From the NCBI RefSeq assembly GCF_900103635.1, contig NZ_FMXK01000025.1, positions 1 to 36,591 of the forward strand: a stretch of DNA of 36,591 bases, read 5' to 3'. Made by a program: the position numbers and the translations under genes. Numbering within the stretch: position 1 is the first letter of the stretch; every line of letters starts with the position of its first letter. This document shows, in pieces, positions 15,577 to 24,486 of this stretch. Source of the stretch: Butyrivibrio sp. INlla18. GTDB taxonomy: Bacteria > Bacillota > Clostridia > Lachnospirales > Lachnospiraceae. The notes below the pieces were generated by a model, which ran no database searches, was not told the DNA's origin, and saw only the letters and a program-made list of their open reading frames with translations.

Positions 15577-15634
15577 AGATAACTATAGTAATATTAAGGG
15601 CTGATGGCACTTTTACAAGGATAAAGGTACTAAA

Positions 15635-16093
15635 ATGAAAGAACAACTGATAATAGTTTCAATAATTGTGGCAGTCATATTACTGTCGACGATCATATTT
15701 CTTTTGATAAAAAGGCGTAGACTTCGCCCTCTTCCAATGGATGAGATGGAAGGGCACGACTTTGAATACTACTGTGCAGACCTTTTAAAAGACAACGGCT
15801 TTTTGGAAGTCGAAGTTACAAAAGGTAGCGGCGACTTTGGAGCAGATATCCTGGCTGAGAAGGATGGCATTACCTACGCATTTCAGTGTAAATGCTATGA
15901 TAAGCCTATTGGCGTTAAGGCAGTTCAGGAGATATATGCCGGAAGAGATTACTACGGCAGGATGGTGGGCGTTGTCATGACCAATCAGTATTTCACTCAG
16001 CCTGCGGTAGAGCTTGCCCAGAAGCTTAACATCATGCTCTGGGACAGAGGCTACGTAGATGGAATGGAGATCCAAAAAGGAAGAACAAAATGA
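15635..16093 (+). CDS. Membrane-anchored Mrr-like restriction endonuclease
   Basis: The 152-residue protein begins with one membrane helix (about 4-25) and a basic stop (KRRRLR), then a compact Mrr_cat domain. The PD-(D/E)xK nuclease set is readable: E44 in GHDFEYYCADLL, D71 in GDFGADIL, and Q84-K86 in FQCKCY. The active site therefore looks intact. Mrr proteins cut DNA, often methylated; the membrane anchor would hold this one at the cell boundary. Its stop overlaps the ogg start by four bases (ATGA), so the two are translationally coupled. The natural substrate is unknown. Confidence 0.85.
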   Translation: MKEQLIIVSIIVAVILLSTIIFLLIKRRRLRPLPMDEMEGHDFEYYCADLLKDNGFLEVEVTKGSGDFGADILAEKDGITYAFQCKCYDKPIGVKAVQEIYAGRDYYGRMVGVVMTNQYFTQPAVELAQKLNIMLWDRGYVDGMEIQKGRTK

Positions 16094-16929
16094 AGATTAC
16101 TATAAAAGATGATTTTGATCTTAAGAAAATTGCAGATAGTGGCCAGTGCTTCAGGTTTAATGAATGCGAGACAGAACCTGGAACCTTTAGCGTAGCAGCA
16201 CTTGATAAACACGTATTTGTAAAAGAGCTTGGAAATTGCGAGTATGAATTTAGCTGCAGCAAAAAAGAATTTGATGAATTTTGGAAGAACTATTTTGACC
16301 TTGAACTGAGCTACGCTGACATCAGAGGACGAATTAGCAAAAAGAAGGACATCTATTTATATAATGCATCTGAATATGGCAAGGGTATCAGGATCCTTAG
16401 ACAGGACCCTTGGGAAATGCTTATTTCTTTTATCATATCTCAGAGAAAAAACATTCCGGCTATCAAGGCCTCTATTGAGAAGCTCTGCGCCATGGCAGGA
16501 GACCTCATAGCAGAAGATGAGAGAGTGGGAAGGATATATTCATTTCCTACACCAGAGAAATTAGCAGCTCTTTCTCTAGATAAGCTTGGTAGCTGCAGCC
16601 TTGGTTACAGAGATAAGTATGTAAAAAAGGCAGCAGAAGATGTGGCAAGTGGTCTAGTTGATCTCTCTTCTTGGGATAAGCTGTCTGATGTGGAACTTAT
16701 GGAAGAACTTTTAAAGCTTTTTGGTGTTGGAGTTAAGGTTGCTAACTGCGAGATCTTGTTTGGATATCACAGGCTAGATGCTTTTCCAAAAGATGTATGG
16801 ATCAACAGAGTGCTTGAAACCAAGTATCCAGAGGGCTTTGTTTTTGAAAGATACGCGCCATACAACGGCGTGATGCAGCAGTATCTCTTTTTCTATTCCA
16901 GAAATGATGGACTTGTAAAAGACAAATAA
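16090..16929 (+). CDS. ogg: 8-oxoguanine DNA glycosylase/lyase, Ogg1 type
   Basis: The 279-residue protein carries the N-terminal Ogg signature SGQCFRF and the HhH-GPD domain (about 115-245). The catalytic Lys is K216 and the Asp is D235, in LFGVGVKVANCEILFG and DAFPKDVWI, matching K249 and D268 of human OGG1. This bifunctional enzyme removes 8-oxoguanine and nicks the strand; Clostridium acetobutylicum has a characterised relative. AlkA-type enzymes share the fold but lack the Lys, which argues for Ogg. The ATG overlaps the end of the Mrr-like gene. Confidence 0.9.
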   Translation: MKITIKDDFDLKKIADSGQCFRFNECETEPGTFSVAALDKHVFVKELGNCEYEFSCSKKEFDEFWKNYFDLELSYADIRGRISKKKDIYLYNASEYGKGIRILRQDPWEMLISFIISQRKNIPAIKASIEKLCAMAGDLIAEDERVGRIYSFPTPEKLAALSLDKLGSCSLGYRDKYVKKAAEDVASGLVDLSSWDKLSDVELMEELLKLFGVGVKVANCEILFGYHRLDAFPKDVWINRVLETKYPEGFVFERYAPYNGVMQQYLFFYSRNDGLVKDK

Positions 16930-16935
16930 GGAAAT

Positions 16936-16964
16936 TTGTACATATACAACTTTACAAATTTGTA
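16936..16964. promoter_or_regulatory. Two AraR-like operator dyads
   Basis: TTGTACATATACAA (16936-16949, 12 of 14 symmetric) and TACAAATTTGTA (16953-16964, perfect) lie four to five bases apart between ogg and araR. Both resemble the TTGTAC/GTACAA operators of Bacillus AraR. They sit just upstream of the predicted -35 of araR, pointing to autoregulation. Confidence 0.55.
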
Positions 16965-16975
16965 TATATTACTGA

Positions 16976-17004
16976 TTGATTTTAAAAACTCGTGAATTTA
17001 TGAT
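16976..17004 (+). promoter_or_regulatory. Promoter of the araR operon
   Basis: TTGATT (16976-16981), 17-base spacer, TATGAT (16999-17004). Transcription would start near 17011 and give a leader of about 65 bases. Confidence 0.5.
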
Positions 17005-17076
17005 GATTATGCTTGGATTAGTAAATTGCTGACAAAAGTGCAAAAACGATACAAGTTCTAGGGGAGAATACAACTT

Positions 17077-18153
17077 TTGGCTAAGTACGAGAGCGTAATC
17101 GAATGGATAAATTCAAATATAGATAATGGAACTCTTAAGCCTGGATCTAAGATCCCGTCTGAGAATGAGCTGTGTGAGATGTTTGATCTTAGTAGGCAGA
17201 CCATCAGACATGCTATCGAAGTCATGGCTGGAGATGGCCTGTTAGAGAGCCGCAGGGGAAGCGGAACTTACGTGGCTGACCAGAGGGCAGATGACAGTCT
17301 TCGTTCAGTTGTGGCAGTAGTTACAACTTACGTTGATGATTACATCTTTCCTAGTACCATAAGGGGCATAGAGAGTACCCTTAGTGAAAAAGGTTATTCA
17401 ATTCAGATCTCTTTTACCAACAACACGGTCAACAGGGAGAGGCAGATACTCCTTGATGTATTAGATAGAAAAGATATAGCCGGTATCATCATGGAGCCGG
17501 TAAAGAGTGCACTTCCAAATCCAAACATGGACTTGTACAAGAGGATAGTTGGTCGGGGGATAAAGGTTCTTTTCATAAACAGCTTCTATCCGGAGCTGGA
17601 TCTTCCACACGTTTCTATAAATGATGAAGAGTGTGCCTACAAGGCGGTCAAGGCGCTGATTAATGCTGGGCACAAAGATATAGGATGTATCTTGAAGCTA
17701 GATGATGGTCAGGGACGCGAGAGGTACAGAGGGTATCTTAGGGCGGTGACGGAGTTTGGGCTTCCTTTTACCTATGACCACGTGAACTTCATCGACACGA
17801 TAGATATCAAGGACGGAGCAAGGGCTCTTTCCAGGGTAAAAGAAAGACTTAAGGGCTGTTCAGCTGTCTTTTGCTATAACGATCAGGTGGCTGGCATGCT
17901 GATGCAGATACTGTCGGAGGATGGATTGAAACTTCCTGATGACATGTCGGTAATTGGCATGGATGATTCAGATATAGCGAGAATGGGCGTTGACGGAGTT
18001 ATGATCTCGTCAATACCTCATCCCAAGCACAGGCTTGGCGAAAAAGCTGCTCAGAATATGATAAGACTCATACATGAGCAGAAAGTGACGTTTAATGCAA
18101 CTTACGAATTTTCTGAGGATGTGATACTTAGGAATTCGATAAAAGAAAAATAA
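17077..18153 (+). CDS. araR: GntR/LacI-type arabinose regulator AraR
   Basis: An N-terminal GntR winged helix (about 3-70; [25 protein letters not shown]) is joined to a LacI/GalR-type sugar-binding domain (about 78-355; [39 protein letters not shown]). This fusion defines AraR, which represses L-arabinose genes until the sugar binds. The start must be TTG 17077: a TAG stop lies in frame at 17059-17061, GGGGAG is about 10 bases upstream, and the first internal Met would delete half of the DNA-binding domain. The kinase and araD follow at once, so the block is self-regulated. Confidence 0.88.
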   Translation: MAKYESVIEWINSNIDNGTLKPGSKIPSENELCEMFDLSRQTIRHAIEVMAGDGLLESRRGSGTYVADQRADDSLRSVVAVVTTYVDDYIFPSTIRGIESTLSEKGYSIQISFTNNTVNRERQILLDVLDRKDIAGIIMEPVKSALPNPNMDLYKRIVGRGIKVLFINSFYPELDLPHVSINDEECAYKAVKALINAGHKDIGCILKLDDGQGRERYRGYLRAVTEFGLPFTYDHVNFIDTIDIKDGARALSRVKERLKGCSAVFCYNDQVAGMLMQILSEDGLKLPDDMSVIGMDDSDIARMGVDGVMISSIPHPKHRLGEKAAQNMIRLIHEQKVTFNATYEFSEDVILRNSIKEK

Positions 18154-18176
18154 AAAGAGAGGAAATGGAGATTATT

Positions 18177-19772
18177 ATGGGAGAAGTTAAAGGGCTTATA
18201 GCTGAGGGAAAGACATTTTTGGGAATCGAATTTGGTTCAACAAGAATCAAGGCGGTTCTTACAGACGAGAAGTACAATCCAATCGCTTCTGGCTCTCATG
18301 GTTGGGAGAACAGACTTGAGGATGGTATCTGGACTTACACACTTGATGATATCTGGGGCGGACTTCAGGACTGCTACGCTAAGCTTGCTGAGGATGTAAA
18401 GGCTAAGTATGGCGTTGAACTTGAGACAGTTGGAGCTATGGGATTTTCTGCTATGATGCATGGATACATGGCTTTTGACAAGGAGGGCACACTTCTTGCT
18501 CCATTTAGAACATGGAGAAACACAATAACAGAGGAGGCTTCTGAGAAGCTTACTGATCTCTTTGGATATCATATCCCTCAGAGATGGAGCATTGCTCATT
18601 TGTATCAGGCTATCCTTAATAAGGAAGAGCATGTTTCAAAGATTGATTTCTTTACAACACTTGCTGGTTACATTCACTGGCAGCTTACAGGAGAGAAGGT
18701 TCTGGGCGTAGGCGATGCTTCAGGAATGTTCCCTATTGATTCAAAGACTTGCGATTACAATCAGAAGATGGTTCAGCAGTTTGATGAGCTTATTGCTGAC
18801 AAGAACCTTGCTTGGAAGCTTGAGGATATCCTTCCTAAGTCACTTCCAGCTGGTGCTAGAGCTGGCGAACTTACTGCAGAAGGTGCCAAAAAGCTTGATC
18901 CTAGCGGAAAGTTAAAGGCTGGTATTCCAGTATGTCCTCCAGAAGGTGATGCTGGAACAGGTATGGTTGCTACTAACTCAGTAGGAGTTAGAACTGGTAA
19001 CATCTCAGCTGGTACATCAGTATTCTCAATGGTAGTTCTTGAGCACAGCCTCTCAAAGGCATATCCAGAGCTTGACCTTGTTACAACACCATCAGGTGAA
19101 GAGGTTGCTATGGTACACTGCAACAACTGTACATCAGACCTTAATGCATGGGTTGGCCTCTTTAGAGAATTTGCTGGCGCCATCGGTAAGGATGTTGATG
19201 ATGACACACTTTATGGAACTCTTTACAGAAAGGCAATGGAAGGCGACGCAGATTGCGGCGGACTTCTTGCATATAACTATTTCTCAGGCGAGAGCATTAC
19301 TGGTTTCAATGAGGGAAGACCTCTTTTCGCAAGAAGACCAGATGCTAAGTTCAATCTTTCAAACTTCATGAGAGCACATCTTTACACAGCTCTTGGAGCA
19401 CTTAAGGTTGGTAACGATATCCTTATGAAGGAAGAGAATGTTAAGGCTGATTTCTTCTTTGGTCAGGGCGGATTCTTCAAGATCAGAGGCGTTGGCGACA
19501 GAGTTATGGCAGCAGCTCTTGATACACCAATTAAGCTTATGGAGACAGCTGGAGAGGGTGGTCCTTGGGGACAGGCTATTCTTGCTGGATACATGATGCA
19601 GAAGGCTGAAGGCGAGACTTTAGAGAAATATCTTTCTGACAAGGTATTTGCAAGCGGTAAGGTTGAGACTTGCGAGCCTGTAGCTGCAGATGTGGCAGGA
19701 TTTAATGAGTTCATGAAGGATTACAACGCTGGTCTTGCAATTGAGAAGGCTGCTGTTGAGTCACTTAAGTAA
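18177..19772 (+). CDS. FGGY-family carbohydrate kinase, probably L-ribulokinase
   Basis: The 531-residue protein has the N-terminal FGGY phosphate motif ([15 protein letters not shown]), a sugar-site region ([12 protein letters not shown]), a second ATPase segment ([14 protein letters not shown]) and the C-terminal FGGY signature area ([19 protein letters not shown]). The family phosphorylates sugars such as ribulose, xylulose or glycerol. Between araR and araD the expected job is ATP-dependent phosphorylation of L-ribulose, done by AraB elsewhere; since it is not a close AraB look-alike I leave the symbol out. ATG 18177 has GGAG 6 bases upstream; the ATG at 18165 sits only 2 bases after GAGAGG. 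Confidence 0.85.
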   Translation: MGEVKGLIAEGKTFLGIEFGSTRIKAVLTDEKYNPIASGSHGWENRLEDGIWTYTLDDIWGGLQDCYAKLAEDVKAKYGVELETVGAMGFSAMMHGYMAFDKEGTLLAPFRTWRNTITEEASEKLTDLFGYHIPQRWSIAHLYQAILNKEEHVSKIDFFTTLAGYIHWQLTGEKVLGVGDASGMFPIDSKTCDYNQKMVQQFDELIADKNLAWKLEDILPKSLPAGARAGELTAEGAKKLDPSGKLKAGIPVCPPEGDAGTGMVATNSVGVRTGNISAGTSVFSMVVLEHSLSKAYPELDLVTTPSGEEVAMVHCNNCTSDLNAWVGLFREFAGAIGKDVDDDTLYGTLYRKAMEGDADCGGLLAYNYFSGESITGFNEGRPLFARRPDAKFNLSNFMRAHLYTALGALKVGNDILMKEENVKADFFFGQGGFFKIRGVGDRVMAAALDTPIKLMETAGEGGPWGQAILAGYMMQKAEGETLEKYLSDKVFASGKVETCEPVAADVAGFNEFMKDYNAGLAIEKAAVESLK

Positions 19773-19804
19773 TCACTTAGCGAGGTATTTTCGAGGAGGC
19801 AGAA

Positions 19805-20500
19805 ATGTTAGAAGAATTAAAGAAAAAAGTTTATGAAGCAAATATCTTACTTCCAAAGTATGGTCTTGTTACTTTTACATGGGGAAATGTAAGTGCCATC
19901 GATAGAGAGAGCGGGCTTTTCGTGATCAAGCCAAGCGGCGTTGATTACGAGACTATGACTCCTGATGATATGGTCGTTATGGATCTTAATGGCAACAAGG
20001 TAGAAGGTAAGCTCAATCCTTCATCAGATACTCCAACTCATGTTGAGATCTACAAGGCATTCAAGGAAGTTGGCGGCGTAGTTCACACTCACTCATCCTA
20101 TGCAACAAGCTGGGCTCAGGCAGGAAGAAGTATTCCTTGCTATGGCACAACTCATGCAGATTATTTCTATGGCGAGATTCCATGCGTAAGATGTCTTACA
20201 AAGGATGAGATTGAGTCAGCATACGAAGAGAACACAGGTCATCTCATTGTTAATGAATTCAACAGAATGGAAAAAGACCCTGTGGCTGTTCCAGCAGTTC
20301 TTTGCAAGAACCACGGTGTATTCACATGGGGCAAGGATGCACATGAAGCTGTTCACAACGCAGTTGTTACAGAAGAAGTTGCTAAGATGGCTTACAGATG
20401 CGAGGTTATCAATCCAGAGGTTAAGCCAGCTCCTCAGGAGCTTCAGGATAAGCACTACTACCGTAAGCACGGTGCTAATGCATATTATGGTCAACGATGA
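19805..20500 (+). CDS. araD: L-ribulose-5-phosphate 4-epimerase AraD
   Basis: The 231-residue class II aldolase/epimerase keeps the metal and phosphate sites: GNVSAID (27-33), KPSGVDY (42-48), D75 in SSDTPTH, zinc ligands H94 and H96 in VVHTHSS, and H170 in CKNHGVFTWG. Length and sequence match AraD, which turns L-ribulose 5-phosphate into D-xylulose 5-phosphate. GAGGAGGCAGAA precedes the ATG. It follows the kinase by 32 bases and supplies the substrate of the transketolase encoded next. Confidence 0.95.
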   Translation: MLEELKKKVYEANILLPKYGLVTFTWGNVSAIDRESGLFVIKPSGVDYETMTPDDMVVMDLNGNKVEGKLNPSSDTPTHVEIYKAFKEVGGVVHTHSSYATSWAQAGRSIPCYGTTHADYFYGEIPCVRCLTKDEIESAYEENTGHLIVNEFNRMEKDPVAVPAVLCKNHGVFTWGKDAHEAVHNAVVTEEVAKMAYRCEVINPEVKPAPQELQDKHYYRKHGANAYYGQR

Positions 20501-20542
20501 GAATTTTAGCATCATTTAGGAAAAGTTCGGCAAAAAATACGA

Positions 20543-20571
20543 TAGACTCATATTTTCAAGTGTGATACATT
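20543..20571 (+). promoter_or_regulatory. Candidate internal promoter before the transketolase genes
   Basis: TAGACT (20543-20548), a 17-base spacer and TACATT (20566-20571) preceded by TGn. It lies in the 138-base gap between araD and the transketolase genes, which would let these housekeeping genes be expressed without arabinose. A TATGAT at 20608-20613 is an alternative -10 without a -35. Confidence 0.35.
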
Positions 20572-20638
20572 TTAAATGCATTTAGTAGAAATATGTAATT
20601 TTAGAGGTATGATACAAAGTAAAGGAAGTGGAGGAATT

Positions 20639-21469
20639 ATGACAAACAAAGAATTGCAGGTAATTGCAAACGAAGTCCGCAAGGGCATTGTTACAGCGGT
20701 TCATGCAGCAGGTGCAGGACACCCAGGTGGATCACTGTCAGCAGCAGATATTTTCACATATCTGTATTTTGAGGAGATGAACATCGATCCAAAGAAGCCA
20801 CAGGATCCAGATCGTGACCGTTTTGTTCTTTCAAAGGGACACACAGCACCAGGTCTTTATTCAGCAATGGCTCAGCGCGGATATTTCCCAGTAGAGGAGC
20901 TTACAACACTCCGTAAGCTTGGTTCAAGACTTCAGGGACATCCTAGTATGCAGTATTTACCTGGCCTTGATATGAGTAGCGGATCTCTTGGACAGGGTAT
21001 TTCAGTTGCTTGTGGTATGGCACTTTCTGCAAAGCTTGATAATAAAGATTACAGAACATATACACTTCTTGGTGACGGTGAGATCGAAGAAGGACAGGTT
21101 TGGGAAGCAGCTATGTTTGCTGGATTCCGCAAGCTTGATAACCTCGTAGTTATCGTAGATAACAACGGACTTCAGATCGACGGACCTGTAGATCAGGTTT
21201 GCTCACCTTATCCTATTGATAAGAAATTCGAAGCATTTAACTTCCATGTTATCAATGTTGATGCTCACGATTTTGATGCTCTTAGAGCAGCATTCAAAGA
21301 AGCTAGAGAAACAAAGGGTCAGCCTACTGCTATTATCGCACACAGCCTTAAGGGCAAGGGCGTTTCCTTCATGGAAGGCCAGGTTTCATGGCATGGTGTA
21401 GCACCTAATGACGAAGAGTACGCTAAGGCAATGGATGATCTTAACAAGATCGGCGAGTCATTAGCTTGA
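20639..21469 (+). CDS. Transketolase, N-terminal (TPP-binding) subunit
   Basis: The 276-residue protein is the thiamine-diphosphate half of a split transketolase: GHPGGSLSAADIFTYLYF (near 26), KGHTAPGLYSA, and the TPP/metal motif GDGEIEEGQVWEAAMFAG with DNNGLQIDG. It needs the subunit encoded next for activity and moves two-carbon units between ketose and aldose phosphates. The start at 20639 has GGAGGA directly upstream; an ATG at 20576 in the same frame is upstream noise. Its position after araD links arabinose to the pentose phosphate pathway. Confidence 0.93.
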   Translation: MTNKELQVIANEVRKGIVTAVHAAGAGHPGGSLSAADIFTYLYFEEMNIDPKKPQDPDRDRFVLSKGHTAPGLYSAMAQRGYFPVEELTTLRKLGSRLQGHPSMQYLPGLDMSSGSLGQGISVACGMALSAKLDNKDYRTYTLLGDGEIEEGQVWEAAMFAGFRKLDNLVVIVDNNGLQIDGPVDQVCSPYPIDKKFEAFNFHVINVDAHDFDALRAAFKEARETKGQPTAIIAHSLKGKGVSFMEGQVSWHGVAPNDEEYAKAMDDLNKIGESLA

Positions 21470-21489
21470 TAGAACAGAAGGAGGTTGAA

Positions 21490-22431
21490 ATGAGCGAAGT
21501 AAAGAAGATAGCTACCAGAGATAGCTATGGTAAAGAACTTATAGAGCTTGCTAAGGTTAATGATAAAGTCGTTGTACTTGACGCTGACCTTGCAGCAGCA
21601 ACAAGAACTGGTTGGTTCAAGAAAGAATTCCCAGATCGTCACATCGATTGTGGTATCGCTGAGTGTAACATGATGGGTATTGCAGCTGGACTTGCTACAA
21701 CAGGTAAGATTCCTTTCGTAAGCACATTTGCTATGTTTGCTACAGGAAGAGCTTTCGAGCAGGTTCGTAACTCAATCGGATATCCACACCTCAACGTTAA
21801 GATCGGCGGAACACATGCTGGTATTACAGTAGGTGAAGATGGTGCCAGCCATCAGTGTAACGAAGACCTTGCGCTTATGCGCACAATTCCTGGAATGGTT
21901 GTTATGTGTCCAGCAGATGATATCGAGGCTAGAGCTTGCGTAAGAGCAGCAGCAGAGCATGAAGGCCCAGTTTACATCCGTTTTGGACGTGCAGCTTGCC
22001 CAATTGTTAACGATAGACCTGATTACAAGTTCGAACTTGGAAAAGGTACTGTACTTCGTGAAGGAAAAGATGTTAGTATTATAGCTACAGGTATCGGTGT
22101 CGGTTCAGCACTTGAAGCAGCTGAGAAGCTTGCCGCTGACGGAATCGATGCTGAAGTAATCAACATCTGCACAATCAAGCCTATTGATAGAGAGCTTGTA
22201 GTTGCAACAGCCAAGAAGACTGGCAAGGTTGTAACTGTAGAAGAGCACTCAGTTATCGGCGGACTTGGAAGCGCTGTATGTGATGTTCTTTCAGAAGAGT
22301 GTCCTACAGTAGTCAAGAAGATCGGTATGCAGGATAGATTCGGTGAGTCTGGATCTGCTGCAGCACTTGTTAAGAAGTATGGTCTTGATGGTGATGGTGT
22401 ATACGCATCAGTAAAGGAATTTCTTAAATAA
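21490..22431 (+). CDS. Transketolase, C-terminal subunit
   Basis: The 313-residue protein carries the pyrimidine-binding domain (about 5-175), with the catalytic Glu in HIDCGIAECNMMGIAAGLA in two halves, and the C-terminal transketolase domain (about 190-310; VEEHSVIGGLGSAV). AAGGAGGTTGAA precedes ATG 21490, 20 bases after the stop of the N-terminal subunit. A TTG at 21466 overlapping that stop is not favoured. DXS and E1-beta proteins share the fold, but pairing with the N-terminal half settles the call. Confidence 0.93.
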   Translation: MSEVKKIATRDSYGKELIELAKVNDKVVVLDADLAAATRTGWFKKEFPDRHIDCGIAECNMMGIAAGLATTGKIPFVSTFAMFATGRAFEQVRNSIGYPHLNVKIGGTHAGITVGEDGASHQCNEDLALMRTIPGMVVMCPADDIEARACVRAAAEHEGPVYIRFGRAACPIVNDRPDYKFELGKGTVLREGKDVSIIATGIGVGSALEAAEKLAADGIDAEVINICTIKPIDRELVVATAKKTGKVVTVEEHSVIGGLGSAVCDVLSEECPTVVKKIGMQDRFGESGSAAALVKKYGLDGDGVYASVKEFLK

Positions 22432-23087
22432 TGATGAATATTTTAAGCCCTTCAATTTTATCAGCAGATTTTTCTAAGCTTGGTGAACAGATAAAAGAAG
22501 CTGATCAGGCTGGAGCCCAGTATATTCATATCGACGTTATGGATGGCATGTTTGTGCCATCCATTTCCTATGGTATGCCAGTTATCAAAAGTGTGAGAGG
22601 TGTGACATCCAAGACATTTGATGTTCATCTCATGATCATGGATCCTATCAGATATGTAAAAGACTTTGTGGATAGCGGTGCAGATATTATCACTTTCCAT
22701 CTCGAGGCAGCTCAGGATCCTAAGGCTGTCATAGATGAGATTCACAAACATGGCAAAAAAGCGGGCATTTCTATAAAGCCTGGTACAGATGCTTCTGAAC
22801 TTGAAGCATATCTTGATATGGTGGATATGATTCTGGTCATGACGGTTGAACCTGGATTTGGCGGACAAAAACTCATTCCAGAGTGCGTCCACAAGGTTAA
22901 AACTGTAAGGGGAATGCTAGAGGCCAAAAATCTTAAAACTGATATCGAAGTTGATGGTGGAATTTATATTGAGAACGTTTCCCAGCTTTTGGCGGCGGGA
23001 GCCAATGTAATAGTATCTGGTTCCGGCGTGTTTAAAGGGGATATTCAATATAACGTTAAGCGCTTCTTTGATATTCTTGGAAACTGA
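22431..23087 (+). CDS. rpe: Ribulose-phosphate 3-epimerase
   Basis: This 218-residue TIM barrel has the Rpe signatures SPSILSADFSKLGEQI, YIHIDVMDGMFVPSISYG, DVHLMIMDP, VMTVEPGFGGQKLIPE, and VDGGIYIENV, including the paired His/Asp metal ligands. It interconverts D-ribulose 5-phosphate and D-xylulose 5-phosphate. The first ATG shares its A with the TAA stop of the transketolase gene (TAATG); the adjacent ATG at 22434 is equally possible. It completes the enzyme set needed to feed xylulose 5-phosphate into the pentose phosphate pathway. Confidence 0.95.
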   Translation: MMNILSPSILSADFSKLGEQIKEADQAGAQYIHIDVMDGMFVPSISYGMPVIKSVRGVTSKTFDVHLMIMDPIRYVKDFVDSGADIITFHLEAAQDPKAVIDEIHKHGKKAGISIKPGTDASELEAYLDMVDMILVMTVEPGFGGQKLIPECVHKVKTVRGMLEAKNLKTDIEVDGGIYIENVSQLLAAGANVIVSGSGVFKGDIQYNVKRFFDILGN

Positions 23088-23154
23088 GTAAAAAAGTTCA
23101 TAAAAACGGCATTTTTGCGCTGTGGAACTTTAACGCAATAAAGACAATTCGTTG

Positions 23155-23183
23155 TTGACAAAGTTGTCAGTTTATCATAGAAT
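23155..23183 (+). promoter_or_regulatory. Strong sigma-A promoter of the phnD operon
   Basis: Perfect TTGACA (23155-23160), 17-base spacer, TAGAAT (23178-23183). Start of transcription near 23190. Confidence 0.8.
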
Positions 23184-23204
23184 CTTAGGCGTGTAATTTG
23201 CAGA

Positions 23205-23236
23205 AAGCTCATGTGTAATACACATGAGCTTTTATT
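23205..23236 (+). terminator. Terminator-like hairpin in the phnD leader
   Basis: A perfect 12-bp stem (AAGCTCATGTGT with ACACATGAGCTT), 3-base loop, followed by TTATT. It begins about 15 bases after the predicted start of transcription and 46 bases before phnD. It could also end read-through from rpe. A second 5-bp hairpin (CCCAT/ATGGG, 23257-23270) lies just before the ribosome site. Confidence 0.65.
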
Positions 23237-23281
23237 GCGAAAAAATATTTGATAAGCCCATGACTATGGGTAGGAGGAATT

Positions 23282-24391
23282 ATGAAGAAATTTTTTGCAA
23301 TGATGGTAGCAAGTATTTCATGCGTAGCTATGCTTGCAGGCTGTGGAAACAGCGCATCTACAACAGAAACAACTACTGAGAGCGCACAGGAAAGCTCAGT
23401 AGCTTCAACAGAAACTGCAGAAAATACTGAGGTTGGAGCACCTGCAGAGACAGTTACTATCGACAAGCTCACAATTGGATTCGTTCCATCACGTGATCCT
23501 GACGAGATCGTTACTGCAACAGAGCCACTTAAGGAGCTTCTTACAACAGAGCTTGCTGGCCTTGGCTATGATGTTAAGGAAGTAGACATCACTGTTGGAA
23601 CAAGCTACGAAGCAGTTGGTGAAGGTCTTTCAGCCGGAACTATAGATATCGGTCTTATCCCTGGTGGTACATATGTACTTTACGAGGATGGATGCGATGT
23701 AATCCTTACAGCTACAAGAGATGGTCTTTCAATCGAGAGCCCAGAAGCTAAGGATTGGAACGACAACAAGCCTACAGAGCCTACAGAAGAGCAGGTAACA
23801 TTCTACCGTGGTCTTATCATTGCTGGTCCTTCAGAAGCTGGTCAGGCTATCTCAGAGAAGGTTAACAATGGTGAAGCACTTACATGGGAAGATCTTGATG
23901 GTCTTAACTGGAGTGTTATGAATTCTTCATCATCAGCTGGATATATCTATCCATCACTTTGGCTTCAGGACAAGTTTGAGAAGCACATCACAGATCTTTC
24001 ACACGCTGTACAGGCTGATTCATATGGTAATGCTTTTGCTAGACTTGCTTCTGGTCAGATCGACGTTCTTTGCTGCTATGCAGATGCAAGACGTGACAAC
24101 GAAGAGAAGTGGACAACAGAGTTCGGTAGAACAGCTAGCATCTGGGATGAGACAAACGTTATCGGTGTTACAGATGGTATCTACAACGATACAATCAGCG
24201 TAAGCAAGACATCAGACGTTATGGATGATGCATTCAAGGCAGCTGTTACACAGGCATTTATCAATATCGGAAATTCAGACGCTGGTAAGGAAGTTATTTC
24301 AATCTACAACCACAACGGTTATGTAGAGGCTAAGGCTGAGGATTATGAGTCAGAAAGAAAGGCTCAGGAGCTCATTAAGTCAATGAATTAA
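23282..24391 (+). CDS. phnD: PhnD-type substrate-binding lipoprotein of an ABC importer
   Basis: The 369-residue protein has a lipoprotein signal (lipobox LAGC, Cys at 21), a Ser/Thr/Glu-rich linker (about 22-58), and a PhnD-type binding domain (IGFVPSRDPDEI, GTIDIGLIPGGTYVL, NSSSSAGYIYPSLWL, GQIDVLCCYADAR). The Ser-rich phosphonate/phosphite contact loop is present. Family members bind phosphonates, phosphite, phosphate esters or phosphate, so the name does not fix the ligand. No C-P lyase or phosphonatase gene is in view. GGAGGAATT precedes the ATG. The ATPase and two permease genes follow, after an intergenic hairpin. Confidence 0.9.
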   Translation: MKKFFAMMVASISCVAMLAGCGNSASTTETTTESAQESSVASTETAENTEVGAPAETVTIDKLTIGFVPSRDPDEIVTATEPLKELLTTELAGLGYDVKEVDITVGTSYEAVGEGLSAGTIDIGLIPGGTYVLYEDGCDVILTATRDGLSIESPEAKDWNDNKPTEPTEEQVTFYRGLIIAGPSEAGQAISEKVNNGEALTWEDLDGLNWSVMNSSSSAGYIYPSLWLQDKFEKHITDLSHAVQADSYGNAFARLASGQIDVLCCYADARRDNEEKWTTEFGRTASIWDETNVIGVTDGIYNDTISVSKTSDVMDDAFKAAVTQAFINIGNSDAGKEVISIYNHNGYVEAKAEDYESERKAQELIKSMN

Positions 24392-24428
24392 TTCCGCCGC
24401 CCGGCACAATGTTTTATTGAATATTTGA

Positions 24429-24463
24429 GGGGAGATATTATTTAATATCTTCCCTTATTTTTA
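24429..24463 (+). terminator. Intercistronic hairpin between phnD and phnC
   Basis: GGGGAGATATTA pairs with TAATATCTTCCC (12 bp, one G-T) around a 2-base loop (24429-24454), followed by TTATTTTT. As a partial terminator or 3' stabiliser it would give more binding protein than transporter. Confidence 0.7.
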
Positions 24464-24486
24464 GAATTAGAATCAGGAGAATAGTA

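Noticed and set aside
23184..23281. Riboswitch in the phnD leader
   Set aside because: The leader is only about 90 bases with two simple hairpins and no recognisable aptamer core.
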